A stretch of DNA of 64,000 bases, from assembly GCA_029779845.1 (NCBI GenBank), contig JAKOZT010000037.1:62001-126000 (forward strand), given 5' to 3'. The notes below the pieces were generated by a model. It worked only from the letters and a program-made list of their open reading frames with translations, was not told where the DNA came from and made no database searches. Each line of letters opens with the position of its first letter. Position 1 is the stretch's first letter. This stretch comes from Pseudomonadota bacterium (GTDB lineage: Bacteria > Pseudomonadota > Gammaproteobacteria > Burkholderiales > Burkholderiaceae_C). Both the position numbers and the translations under genes were made by a program. Positions 1-8,416 of the stretch are shown one piece after another.

Positions 1-421
1 TGTCGTCGATCTTGGTGATCAGGTCGCCGCTCTTCAGCCCGGCGCGGAACGCCGGCGAGCCTTCGATCGGCGAGACCACCTTGACGAGGCCGTCTTCCAT
101 GCCGATCTCGATGCCGACGCCGACGAAGCGGCCGGTGGTGCCCTCGCGGAATTCCTTGAAGCTCTTCTTGTCGAAGAACTGCGAATGCGGGTCGAGCCCG
201 GAGACCATGCCCGAGATCGCGTCGTTGATCAGCTTCTTCTCGTCGACCGGTTCGACGTAGTCGCTCTTGACCATGCCGAACACGGCGGCGAGCTGCTGCA
301 GTTCCTCCAGCGGCAGCGCCGACACCGAACTGCGCGCGATCGCCTGGAACTGCATCGTGGTCAATGCGCCGGCGACAGCGCCCACAGCCAACCACCCGGC
401 GACCTTCAATTTGCTACCCAT
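1..421 (-). CDS. ctpA: Carboxyl-terminal processing protease (S41), N-terminal part, cut by window edge
   Basis: The 140 visible residues begin with a hydrophobic signal/anchor segment (about residues 6-24). A helical lead-in containing GLDPHSQFF follows (about 75-83), and a PDZ domain starts near residue 98 (GVGIEIGMEDG, then GSPAFRAGLKSGDLI). This order is that of CtpA/Prc periplasmic serine proteases, which trim or degrade envelope proteins after the PDZ domain binds a hydrophobic C-terminus. The Ser/Lys catalytic dyad lies beyond the window, so activity cannot be judged. The ATG at 421 is preceded by an AAAGGG ribosome binding site. The 143 bases before the next gene hold nothing I recognise. 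Confidence 0.85.
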   Translation of the reverse strand, partial: MGSKLKVAGWLAVGAVAGALTTMQFQAIARSSVSALPLEELQQLAAVFGMVKSDYVEPVDEKKLINDAISGMVSGLDPHSQFFDKKSFKEFREGTTGRFVGVGIEIGMEDGLVKVVSPIEGSPAFRAGLKSGDLITKIDD

Positions 422-564
422 CAACGACCCTTTCGCGCCCCGCTGGTGCCTCTTGCGCACGCATGTGCGGCCAGTATAGGACGCGGGTCCGCCTTCGAGT
501 CCGGCATGCCCGGGAAAGTTGCACGTGGCGGCGGGCTTTGGGCAACCACTTGCAACGCGGCCGT

Positions 565-1356
565 TCAGTCGGTTGCGCTCGGCAAGGCCAGCGCGCGCTC
601 GACCTCGGCGCGCATGCCGAGCCTCTGCCCGACGCGGATGAAGTCGGTGACGAAGGGCGTCGCCGGGCGGTGGTGCAGCGCGTGGGGGGCGTCCCACTGC
701 TCGAGCCGGCCGCGCTGCATCACGCCGACCCGCTCGCCGACCGCGAAGGCCTCCATCTGGTCGTGCGTGACGAGGAGGGCGGTCGTGCCCGATTGCTTCA
801 GGATCGCGCGCAGTTCCTGCGCGAGGCGCTCGCGCAGGTCGATGTCGAGGCTGGAGAAGGGCTCGTCGAGCAGCAGCAGCCGCGGCCGCGGCGCCAGCGC
901 GCGCGCCAGCGCGATGCGCTGCTGCTGCCCGCCCGAGAGCTGGTGCGGCGCGCGCTTCGCGGCGTGCGCGAGGCCGACCAGTTCGAGCACCTCCAGCGTG
1001 CGTGCGCGGCGCTCGGCGACGCCCAGGTGGCGGATGCCGAAGTCGACGTTCGCCGCCACGCTCAGGTGCGGGAACAGCGCGTAGTCCTGGAACACCATGC
1101 CGATGCGGCGCGCCTCGGGCGCGACGTGCACGCCGGCCGCGGCGTCGGCCAGCACCTCGCCGTCGATGACGATGCGGCCGCCGTGCAGCCGCTCCAGCCC
1201 GGCCACCGCGCGCAGCAGCGAGGTCTTGCCGCAGCCCGAAGGACCGATCAGCACCCCCAGGCTGCCGCGCGGCAACGCCAGCGAAACGTCGTGCACCGCG
1301 GGCCGGGTGCCGCCTCCGGGGTAGACAACCGAAGCGTGTTCGACCTCGAGGAACAT
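565..1356 (-). CDS. ABC transporter ATP-binding protein, ferric-iron (FbpC-like) type
   Basis: This 263-residue cytoplasmic ATPase would power import through the divergent permease at 1410. Visible motifs are Walker A GPSGCGKT (residues 38-45), the Q-loop VFQDYALFPH, the signature LSGGQQQRIALARAL and Walker B LLLLDEPFSSLD, followed by the switch histidine in LLVTHDQMEA. The tail is shorter than in sugar-type MalK proteins, as in FbpC, PotA or ThiQ proteins. I chose the ATG at 1356 because homologues begin directly with the first beta strand (FLEVEHASV); an in-frame start 24 bases upstream would add an atypical extension. Ferric iron is a family guess: thiamine or polyamine is not excluded. 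No binding protein is encoded nearby. Confidence 0.85.
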   Translation of the reverse strand: MFLEVEHASVVYPGGGTRPAVHDVSLALPRGSLGVLIGPSGCGKTSLLRAVAGLERLHGGRIVIDGEVLADAAAGVHVAPEARRIGMVFQDYALFPHLSVAANVDFGIRHLGVAERRARTLEVLELVGLAHAAKRAPHQLSGGQQQRIALARALAPRPRLLLLDEPFSSLDIDLRERLAQELRAILKQSGTTALLVTHDQMEAFAVGERVGVMQRGRLEQWDAPHALHHRPATPFVTDFIRVGQRLGMRAEVERALALPSATD

Positions 1357-1409
1357 GACCCTATGATATCGGGCCCCCAAAACGCGAATCGTTTGCAGGT
1401 GGCCCCTTC

Positions 1410-3044
1410 ATGTCGCGCCTGCTGACCCTCGCCTGCCTGCTGCTCGCCGTGCCCGTGATCGGGGTGCTGGGCTCGTGGCTGGCGCTCGATGCCGCCAGCC
1501 TCGCGGTGCTGCGCCACCAGCTCGACACCGTGCTGCCCGAGTACGCGCTGAATTCGCTGCTGCTGGCGCTGGCGGTGGCGCTGGGCGTCGCGCTCGTCGG
1601 CGGCGCGACCGCCGCGCTGGTGGCGCTGTTCGAGTTCCCGCTGCGGCGCGTCTTCGAATGGGCGCTGCTGCTGCCGCTAGCGATGCCGGCCTACGTGCTG
1701 GCCTACGCCGCCACCGACTTCCTGCAGTACAGCGGCCCGCTGCAGCGCGCCCTGCGCGAGGCCACCGGCGCGCAGGGCGCGTTGTGGCCCGACGTGCGCA
1801 GCCTGTGGGGCGCGGCGGCGATGTTCATCCTGTGCCTGTACCCCTACGTCTACCTGCTGGCGCGCGCCGCGCTCGGCGAGCGCGCCGTGCCGCTGATGGA
1901 GGCGGCGCGCCTGCTCGGCGCCGGCACGCTGCGCCGCGTGCGCGAGGTGGCGCTGCCGCTGGCGCGGCCGGCGCTGGCCGCCGGCGTCGCGCTGGCGCTG
2001 ATGGAGACGCTGGCCGACTACGGCGTCGGCTCGTACTTCGGATTGCAGACCTTCACCACCGGCATCTACAAGGCCTGGCTGGTGATGTTCGACCGCGACG
2101 CCGCGGCGCAGCTCGCCTCGCTGCTGCTGGTGCTGGTGGCGCTGCTGCTGTGGGTGGAGCAGCGCGCGCAGAAGCGGCTGCGCTTTTCCGCCACGCGCAG
2201 CGGCGCGCTGCACGCGGCCGAGGCGCGCCCGATCGAGCTGCGCGGCGCGTTCGCGGTGCTGGCCACGGCGGTCTGCGCGCTGCCGGTGCTGCTCGGCTTC
2301 GTGCTGCCGGTGGCGGTGCTGCTGCGGCTGGTGTGGATCGAAGCCGGCACCAGCGAATTCGGCCTGCCGCTGGCGCGCTTCGCGCAATGGTCGTGGACCA
2401 GCTTCAAGCTCGCCGCCCTGGCGGCGCTGCTGGCCACCGCCGTCGCGCTCGTGCTCGGCTTCGCGCTGCGCCTGCGCGGCAGCCGCGCGCTGCGCACCGC
2501 GGCGCGCGTGGTCTCGCTCGGCTACGCGGTGCCCGGCGCGGTGATCGCGGTGGGCATCCTGCTGCCGGTGGGCTGGCTGCAGGAGCGCTTCCCGCAGGGC
2601 GGCACGACGGCGCTGGTGACCGGCACGCTCTTCGGCCTGATGTACGCCTACCTGGTGCGCTTCTCGGCGGTGGCGTTGCAATCGGTCGAGGCCGGTTATG
2701 CGCGCCTGCCGCTTTCCATCGACGAGACGGCGCGTTTGCTCGGCGCCTCGCGCGGCCGTCTGTTCGCCGAGCTGCACGCGCCGCTGCTGCGCCGCGCCGC
2801 CATGGCGGCGCTGCTGCTGGTGTTCGTCGACGTGATGAAGGAGCTGCCCGCCACGCTGGTGCTGCGCCCCTTCAACAGCGACACGCTGGCCGTCGTGGCC
2901 TACCAGCTGGCGCGCGACGAGCGTCTCGGCGAGGCGGCCCTGCCCTCGCTGGCGATCGTGATGGTGGGGCTGATCCCGGTGCTGCTGCTCTCGCGCTCGC
3001 TGCGCGCCGAGCCGCGCGGCGCGTTCAGCGCTTCGAGTTCATGA
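1410..3044 (+). CDS. Fused two-domain ABC permease, FbpB/iron(III) type
   Basis: This 544-residue inner-membrane protein carries two binding-protein-dependent permease domains in one chain, about residues 50-245 and 330-525. Each has an EAA loop: EAARLLGAGTLRRVREVALP in the first half and DETARLLGASRGRLFAELHAP in the second. Twelve or so hydrophobic segments are evident. This tandem arrangement is typical of FbpB/SfuB iron permeases and ThiP. The gene is divergent from its likely ATPase at 1356, with about 50 bases between. A TATGAT at 1362-1367 could be its -10 box, but no good -35 is visible. The 3' end overlaps the convergent small gene by 20 bases. Confidence 0.85.
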   Translation: MSRLLTLACLLLAVPVIGVLGSWLALDAASLAVLRHQLDTVLPEYALNSLLLALAVALGVALVGGATAALVALFEFPLRRVFEWALLLPLAMPAYVLAYAATDFLQYSGPLQRALREATGAQGALWPDVRSLWGAAAMFILCLYPYVYLLARAALGERAVPLMEAARLLGAGTLRRVREVALPLARPALAAGVALALMETLADYGVGSYFGLQTFTTGIYKAWLVMFDRDAAAQLASLLLVLVALLLWVEQRAQKRLRFSATRSGALHAAEARPIELRGAFAVLATAVCALPVLLGFVLPVAVLLRLVWIEAGTSEFGLPLARFAQWSWTSFKLAALAALLATAVALVLGFALRLRGSRALRTAARVVSLGYAVPGAVIAVGILLPVGWLQERFPQGGTTALVTGTLFGLMYAYLVRFSAVALQSVEAGYARLPLSIDETARLLGASRGRLFAELHAPLLRRAAMAALLLVFVDVMKELPATLVLRPFNSDTLAVVAYQLARDERLGEAALPSLAIVMVGLIPVLLLSRSLRAEPRGAFSASSS

Positions 3045-3288
3045 ACTCTTCGATCAGTTCGCCGGGCAGGGTGTCGAGCGGCGCTTCGCTGACACGCACG
3101 CCGCCGAGCAGTTCGAGGGACGACGCGAGCCAGCCGTTCTCGCGCGGATCGACCTTGGTCTTGGGCGCCGGCTGGGGCGGCGCGGCGGCCAGCTGCTTGG
3201 GGTCGACGTATTCGCCCATCGGCGCGTTCGCGCTGATGCGCCACACCAGCTTGGCCGGCTGCTGCTTGTTCGCCGTGAATCGCGCCAT
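3025..3288 (-). CDS. Small conserved-looking protein of unknown function
   Basis: The product has 87 residues. It has a basic, polar N-terminus (MARFTANKQQPAKLVWRISA), a proline/alanine linker, and a C-terminal segment containing SSLELLGGVRVSEAPLDTL. There is no signal peptide, transmembrane helix or catalytic motif. I chose the ATG at 3288 because AAGGAG lies nine bases upstream; a longer in-frame start at 3342 lacks such a site. It reads toward fbpB and overlaps its 3' end. Codon use matches the surroundings, which supports a real gene. The function is unknown. Confidence 0.6.
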   Translation of the reverse strand: MARFTANKQQPAKLVWRISANAPMGEYVDPKQLAAAPPQPAPKTKVDPRENGWLASSLELLGGVRVSEAPLDTLPGELIEEFMNSKR

Positions 3289-3378
3289 GGGGTACTGCTC
3301 CTTGGCGGCCGATGTCGCGGGAGGCGATGACCGCCCGGCCATGGTAGCCGCGCAGGGCAGGCACGAGCCGGCAAACCC

Positions 3379-4683
3379 CTAGTCTGAAGTCGGCTCGGCG
3401 CGCGCCAATCGCAGCAAGACCTGCGTCACCGCCCCGGTCTGCTCGGCCTGCGGCATGTGTCCGGCGTCGGCGAACAGGTGCAACGCCACCTGCGGCGGCA
3501 GGTCCAGCGCCTGGTGCCAGGGCAGCACGCGGTCCAGACGACCCCACAGCACCGCGATCGGCAGGCCCTGCGCCGCCAGCGTCTCCAGCGCCGAGCGCAG
3601 GTCGATCTGCTGCGTGCCGCGTACGGCGAAGCCGCCCACCAGCGTCTCCAGCGCCGCCGCGCGCTCGCGCAGCCGGACGTGCAGCTCGGCCAGCCAGGCC
3701 TCGCCGAGCGGCTGCGGGCGGCGCGTGAGCTTTTCCAGCTCGCGCCGCAGCAGGGCCGGCTCGCGGGCGTGCAGCATGCCGTCGAGAAAGCCCTGGTCGA
3801 TCTCGGTGCCGAGACCGGCCGGGGCGATCAGGCCGAGCGCCGCCAAGCCGCGTCCGCCGCCGGCCTGCGCGAGCTTCAGCGCCACGGCGCCGCCGAGCGA
3901 GTGGCCGACCAGCAGCCGCCGGCCCGGCGCCAGCGCGTCGAGCAGTTCGCGCGCGCCGGCGACCATCTCGTCGAGCGAGGCCGCGCTCGCCCGGCTGCGG
4001 CCGTGCAGCGGCAGGTCCAGCGCCAGCACCGGCCGGCCGGCATCGGCCAGCCCCTTGGCGAGACCGGCCCAGGTGTCGAGGTCGCCGTACAGGCCGTGGA
4101 TCAGCACGATCGTCGGCTGCGCCGCGCCGGCGTCGGCGTTCCAGCGCCTCACGTGCCATTCGCCGAAGGCGCCGCGGAACGGCGCCCCGTCCGAGGCGGC
4201 CGCCGCGCCTGCGGACGGCAGGTCGCGCAGCACGATGCGGCCGCCGGGGCCGCTGCCGTGCAGGCCGGCCAGGTCGAGCCCGGCATGGCGGGCCGCGCGC
4301 CGCGCCGCGGGCGAGGCGACGGCCCGTCCGCCGCCGGCGCCTGCCGGGCCGGCATCGCGCGCGGCGGCCGGTGCGGCCGCGGGCGCAGCGGCCGGTACCG
4401 CGGCGTGGGCCGGATCGGCCTCGACGCGTGCCGGCGCCTCGCCTTCGAGCTCGACCTCGGCCAGCGCCTCGTCGAAATCCGCGAGCTCGTCCACCGCTTT
4501 CAGCGGCCGCCCCATCACGCCGGCGGCCGGCGCCGGCACCTCGACGACGGCCTTGTCGGTCTCGACCTCGAGCAGCGTTTCGTCGGCTGCGAAGGACTCT
4601 CCGGGCGCCTTCTTCCAGGCCAGGATCTTGGCCTCGGCTTCGTTGCCGCCGAGGCGGGGCAGCTTGATGACGGTCTTGTACAT
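3379..4683 (-). CDS. AcoC-like E2: lipoyl domain fused to an alpha/beta hydrolase
   Basis: The 434-residue protein has a biotinyl/lipoyl domain at about 4-80, with lipoylation lysine 44 in VETDKAVVE. An Ala/Pro linker follows, then an E3-binding domain (ASPAARRAARHAGLDLAGL, about 130-165). The rest is an alpha/beta hydrolase with HGLYGDLDTW, nucleophile elbow GHSLGG, WGRLD and DAGHMPQ, a complete Ser/Asp/His set. The hydrolase replaces the usual acyltransferase domain, as in AcoC of acetoin dehydrogenase systems. It would accept an acyl group from the E1 encoded at 5199-7364 on its swinging lipoyl arm. No dihydrolipoamide dehydrogenase is encoded nearby, so E3 must come from elsewhere. The ATG at 4683 starts exactly at the lipoyl fold. 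It is last in the leftward cluster. Confidence 0.88.
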   Translation of the reverse strand: MYKTVIKLPRLGGNEAEAKILAWKKAPGESFAADETLLEVETDKAVVEVPAPAAGVMGRPLKAVDELADFDEALAEVELEGEAPARVEADPAHAAVPAAAPAAAPAAARDAGPAGAGGGRAVASPAARRAARHAGLDLAGLHGSGPGGRIVLRDLPSAGAAAASDGAPFRGAFGEWHVRRWNADAGAAQPTIVLIHGLYGDLDTWAGLAKGLADAGRPVLALDLPLHGRSRASAASLDEMVAGARELLDALAPGRRLLVGHSLGGAVALKLAQAGGGRGLAALGLIAPAGLGTEIDQGFLDGMLHAREPALLRRELEKLTRRPQPLGEAWLAELHVRLRERAAALETLVGGFAVRGTQQIDLRSALETLAAQGLPIAVLWGRLDRVLPWHQALDLPPQVALHLFADAGHMPQAEQTGAVTQVLLRLARAEPTSD

Positions 4684-4699
4684 GCGATGTCGCGGAAGG

Positions 4700-5188
4700 T
4701 CAGGGGGAGGGCGCGGCACCCGGATCGCGCAGCTGGATGAACTCCACCGCGATGCCTTCGGGTCCGACGGCGTAGAACGGCCGGGTGCGGCCGCCGCGCA
4801 GGTCCTGCGGCGCGGAGAAGGTCTCGCAGCCGGCGGCGCGCAGCCGCGCATAGGCCGCGTCGGCGTCGCTGACCTGGAAGGCGATGTGGGTCAGCCCGCG
4901 GTCGCACTGGCGCAGGCCGGCGCGGCGACCGTCGTCGGGCCGGTAGTACTTGAACAGCTCGATGCGGTAGCCCTGCAGCTCCAGCATCGCCCAGCGGATC
5001 ACCGCGCCGGGCAGGCCGACGACGACGCCGAGCGCCGGCTCGTCGCGCTGGTCCATCTCGCCTTCGACGCGCATGCCGATCAGGTCGGTGAAGAAGGCGC
5101 GCGCCGCGTCGAAGTCGTCGACGCACAGCGCGGTGTGATGCGGGCGCAGCACCAGGCCGTCGAGCAGCGGGGAAGCGGGCGTTGCCAT
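4700..5188 (-). CDS. VOC-superfamily protein (glyoxalase/dioxygenase fold)
   Basis: The 162-residue protein has two beta-alpha-beta-beta-beta modules. The first begins RPHHTALCVDDFDAARAFFTDLIGM, with a candidate metal-ligand histidine in HHTAL. The second has GLTHIAFQVSDADAAYARL, and IAVEFIQL supplies a late glutamate. This H/E pattern is compatible with a metal-dependent lyase, isomerase (methylmalonyl-CoA epimerase-like) or dioxygenase. It sits between the E1 and E2 genes with 10-16 base gaps, so it very probably acts on the same substrate or an intermediate. The reaction cannot be named from sequence. Confidence 0.8.
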   Translation of the reverse strand: MATPASPLLDGLVLRPHHTALCVDDFDAARAFFTDLIGMRVEGEMDQRDEPALGVVVGLPGAVIRWAMLELQGYRIELFKYYRPDDGRRAGLRQCDRGLTHIAFQVSDADAAYARLRAAGCETFSAPQDLRGGRTRPFYAVGPEGIAVEFIQLRDPGAAPSP

Positions 5189-5198
5189 CGCGGCCCCC

Positions 5199-7364
5199 TC
5201 AAGCCATCACGGCGCGCAGGCCGGCGGCGAATTCCTCGCGGCGTGCCAGCGCGGCGCGCTCCAGCACCTTGGAGACCACCGGCGAGGAGTGCGTGCCGCT
5301 GGTGTGCACGATCTCGTGGTCGAGCTCGTCGAAGAACAGCTCCTGCGCGCGCCGGATCAGGTGCGCGCCGAGCGCGGTGCCACGCGTCGTCTCCTCGGCG
5401 ATCAGCAGCCGGTGCGTCCGCGCGAGGCTGCGGCCGACGCAGTCCCAGTCGAGGCCCGTCGGATCGATCGTGCGCAGGTCGATGATCTCGGCGTCGATGC
5501 CGGTGGCCTCGGCCGCGGCCTGCGCCTCGAGCACGCCGCCGCCGTAGGTCAGCACCGTGCAGGCCGTGCCGGCGCGCGCGATGCGGGCGCGGCCGAAGGG
5601 CACGATGTAGTCGAGGTCGTCGGCCGTCACCGGGCCGGAGGTCTGGAACAGCGACTGGTGCTCGACGATCAGCACCGGGTCGTCGCAGCGCACCGCGGCG
5701 TTGAACAGGCCGATGTAGTCGTGCGGCGTCGTCGGCACGACGATGCGCCAGCCCGGGTACATCGCGAACAGGCCGCTCGCGTCCATCGAATGCTGCGAGC
5801 CGTAGCCGCTGCCGGCCGAGACGCGGCTGCGCACCACCAGCGGCACGGTGGCCGCGCCGCCGAACATGTGGCGCACCTTGCCCGCCTGGTTGAACAGCTG
5901 GTCGGCGGCGCCGAGCGCGAAGTCGGGGTACATGATCTCGACGATCGGCCGCAGGCCGTTGAGCGCCGCGCCCAGCGCCAGGCCGGTGAAGCCGTTCTCG
6001 CAGATCGGCGTGCCCAGCAGCCGCTCGGGGAACAGCTCGGCGACGCCCTTGGTGGCGCCGGCCGTGCCGCCGCGCAGGTGGTGCACGTCCTCGCCGAGGA
6101 TCACGATGCGCTCGTCGCGCTTCATCGCCTCGCGCGCGGCCAGCGAGATCGCGTCGACGAACTTCATCGCCTTGGCCGCCGGCGCGCCGGCGCCGGCCTG
6201 CTCGCGCGCCGTCGCGCCGGCCAGCTCCGACAGGTCGCCGCGGATGCCGTGTTCCACCGTGGCCGGATCGGGCCACAGCGAGGGCACGAGGCGGCGGCCG
6301 CCGCCCGGCGCGGCCTCGACGAGGCGGGCGGTCGCGGCATCGACCGCCGCGGCAACGCGCTCGTCGTAGCGCGGCCGGTCGGCATCGGCGACGATGCGGC
6401 GCTCGACCAGCTGCGCCCACATCTGCGTCACCGGGTCGCGCGCGCGCCACGCCGCTTCCTCTTCCTTGTCGCGGTAGCCGAAGGCGCTGCCGGGCAGCGG
6501 CCCCGACTGGTGCAGGAAGCGGTAGGTCTCGGCCTCGATCAGCCACGGCCGCGGGTCCTCGGCGATGGCCTGCTTCGCATGCGCCACCGCGGCGCGCACC
6601 AGCACCGGGTTCATGCCGTCCACCGACAGGCCGGGGATGCCCAGCGCGATGCCGCGGCCGGACAGGCGCGGCTCGGCCGTCTGCTCGCGCACGTGGGTCG
6701 AGACGGCGTAGAGGTTGTTCTCGCAGAAGAAGATCACCGGCAGCCGGTACAGCGCCGCGAGGTTCATCGCCTCGTAGGCGGCGCCGTTCTGCATCGCGCC
6801 GTCGCCGAAGAAGGCCACCGCCACGCGGCCGCTGGCGCGCATCTTCTCGGCCAGCGCGTAGCCCGCCGCGTGCGGGATGTTGCCGCCGACGATGGCGTTG
6901 GAGCCGAGCACGCCGCAGGCGTCCCACTTCAGGTGCATCGAGCCGCCGCGCCCGCCGCCGTAGCCGGGCGTCAGGCCGAGGATCTCGGCCAGCGTGCGGT
7001 ACACCACGTCCTGCATCGCCGGCGCGAAGGCGTCGCCGTGCGGGTCGTAGCCGGCCGGCGTCGCATGGTTCAGCGCCTTGGCGAGGAACTGGTGGTGCAT
7101 GCGGTGCGTGCCGTTGATCTTGTCCTGCGAGTGCAGCACCGACATGCAGCCGACCGCCGCGCCCTCCTGCCCGATGCTGGCGTGCGCCGGGCCGTGCAGC
7201 AGGCCCTCGGTGCTCAGCGCGAGCAGGTTCTCCTCGAAGCGGCGCACGAGCAGGATCTGCTCGTAGATGCGCCGCAGTTCGGCGGCCGGCACGGCCTTCC
7301 AGTCGGCCTCGGTCTCGACGGCGCGGGACCAGGACACTTCGGGCCTCAGATCGACGGTCTTCAT
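5199..7364 (-). CDS. Fused E1 alpha-beta thiamine-diphosphate dehydrogenase (2-oxoacid/acetoin type)
   Basis: This 721-residue protein joins both E1 subunits, usually separate genes in acetoin and branched-chain 2-oxoacid dehydrogenases. Residues about 1-330 are the alpha part, with the thiamine-diphosphate motif starting FFGDGAMQNGAAYEAM and ending FFCENN. Residues about 395-721 are the beta part (MKFVDAISLAAREAMKRDE, GEDVHHLRGGTAGATKG, PICENGFTGLALGAALNGLRP). It should decarboxylate a 2-oxoacid, or cleave an alpha-hydroxyketone, and pass the acyl unit to the lipoyl E2 encoded at 3379-4683. The alcohol dehydrogenases upstream make a ketol substrate plausible. The fusion point lies in an Ala/Gly-rich linker near residue 390. 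Confidence 0.88.
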   Translation of the reverse strand: MKTVDLRPEVSWSRAVETEADWKAVPAAELRRIYEQILLVRRFEENLLALSTEGLLHGPAHASIGQEGAAVGCMSVLHSQDKINGTHRMHHQFLAKALNHATPAGYDPHGDAFAPAMQDVVYRTLAEILGLTPGYGGGRGGSMHLKWDACGVLGSNAIVGGNIPHAAGYALAEKMRASGRVAVAFFGDGAMQNGAAYEAMNLAALYRLPVIFFCENNLYAVSTHVREQTAEPRLSGRGIALGIPGLSVDGMNPVLVRAAVAHAKQAIAEDPRPWLIEAETYRFLHQSGPLPGSAFGYRDKEEEAAWRARDPVTQMWAQLVERRIVADADRPRYDERVAAAVDAATARLVEAAPGGGRRLVPSLWPDPATVEHGIRGDLSELAGATAREQAGAGAPAAKAMKFVDAISLAAREAMKRDERIVILGEDVHHLRGGTAGATKGVAELFPERLLGTPICENGFTGLALGAALNGLRPIVEIMYPDFALGAADQLFNQAGKVRHMFGGAATVPLVVRSRVSAGSGYGSQHSMDASGLFAMYPGWRIVVPTTPHDYIGLFNAAVRCDDPVLIVEHQSLFQTSGPVTADDLDYIVPFGRARIARAGTACTVLTYGGGVLEAQAAAEATGIDAEIIDLRTIDPTGLDWDCVGRSLARTHRLLIAEETTRGTALGAHLIRRAQELFFDELDHEIVHTSGTHSSPVVSKVLERAALARREEFAAGLRAVMA

Positions 7365-7394
7365 GGATGCTTTGGAAAAGTTCAGGAGGAAGGT

Positions 7395-8396
7395 TCAGGG
7401 AACGAGCACGACCTTGGCCGACGCGCAGCGTCCGGCGTCCAGGTCGAGGAAGGCCTGCTGGCCCTGAGGCAGCGGCCGCTCCTCGACCCACGACAGGTCG
7501 CCGAAGGCGCCGCGCGCCAGCGCGGCGACGGTCGCGCGCAGGTCGGCCGTCGTGTAGGTGTAGGTGCCCAGCAGCGTGATCTCCGCGAGCGTGAGGCGGC
7601 GCATGTCGATCTCGCTGGCCCAGTCCTGCAGGCCCACGTGCATCACCACGCCGCCGGGGCGCACGGCGGCCAGCGCCTGATGGCGCGTCGCCGCGGCGCC
7701 GACGGCGTCGAGCACGTAGTCGTAGGCCGACTCGGCCGGCGGCGCCGCGCGCGGGTCCAGCGTCGCGCAGCCGACGTGCCGGGCCACCGCGTCGCGGCGC
7801 AGCGGGTTGGCTTCCGACACCGTCAGCGCCGCCGCGCCGAGATGGCGCAGCAGCAGCGCCGCGAGCAGGCCGATCGCGCCGCCGCCGATCACCAGCACGC
7901 GGCATTCGTGCAGCGGCCGCGCGAGCACGCGCATCGACAGCTCGATCGCGTGCCAGGCGGTCGCGGCCGGCTCGGTCAGCGCCGCGGCGCGCGTCGACAG
8001 GTCCTGCGGCATCTCGATCAGCGAGGCGGCGGGCAGGCTCATGCGTTCGGCGAAGGCGCCGGGCCGCGTCATGCCGACCATCGCGCGGTTCTCGCACAGG
8101 TTGTTGCGGCCCTGCACGCAGTAGTCGCAGCGGCCGCAGGTGATCAGCGGGTTGCCGGTGAAGCGCACGCCGGGCTCGAAGCCCGGCGCGGCCGAGCGCT
8201 CGATCGTGCCGACGAACTCGTGGCCGAGCACCAGGCCGGGCCGGCGCCGCGGGTCATGGCCGTGCCAGGCGTGCATGTCCGAGCCGCAGATGCCGACGGC
8301 CTCGATGCGCAGCACCACCTCGCCGGGCGCTGCTTCGGGGTCGGGCCGGTCCTGCAGTTCGACCCGGCCGGGGGCGGTGTAGACGAGGGCTTTCAT
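7395..8396 (-). CDS. Zinc-dependent medium-chain alcohol dehydrogenase
   Basis: The product is a 333-residue cytosolic oxidoreductase of the sorbitol/butanediol/threonine dehydrogenase type. Catalytic zinc ligands are C37 (GICGSD) and H59-E60 (LGHE). Structural zinc is held by C87, C90, C93 and C101 (CGRCDYC, then NNLC). The Rossmann motif VIGGGAIGLL binds NAD(P). The family oxidises secondary alcohols in polyols to ketones. It lies 20 bases after an SDR and 30 bases before the fused E1, so it could produce the ketol that E1 cleaves. The substrate is not determinable; in the HpsOPN comparison it would be one of the diol 2-dehydrogenases. Confidence 0.88.
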   Translation of the reverse strand: MKALVYTAPGRVELQDRPDPEAAPGEVVLRIEAVGICGSDMHAWHGHDPRRRPGLVLGHEFVGTIERSAAPGFEPGVRFTGNPLITCGRCDYCVQGRNNLCENRAMVGMTRPGAFAERMSLPAASLIEMPQDLSTRAAALTEPAATAWHAIELSMRVLARPLHECRVLVIGGGAIGLLAALLLRHLGAAALTVSEANPLRRDAVARHVGCATLDPRAAPPAESAYDYVLDAVGAAATRHQALAAVRPGGVVMHVGLQDWASEIDMRRLTLAEITLLGTYTYTTADLRATVAALARGAFGDLSWVEERPLPQGQQAFLDLDAGRCASAKVVLVP

Positions 8397-8416
8397 CGGA
8401 CGTCCTTGCTCGGGAA

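Noticed and set aside
1362-1367. TATGAT as a firm promoter for the FbpB-like gene
   Set aside because: There is no acceptable -35 at 16-18 bases and no clear Fur site, so it is mentioned only in the gene entry.
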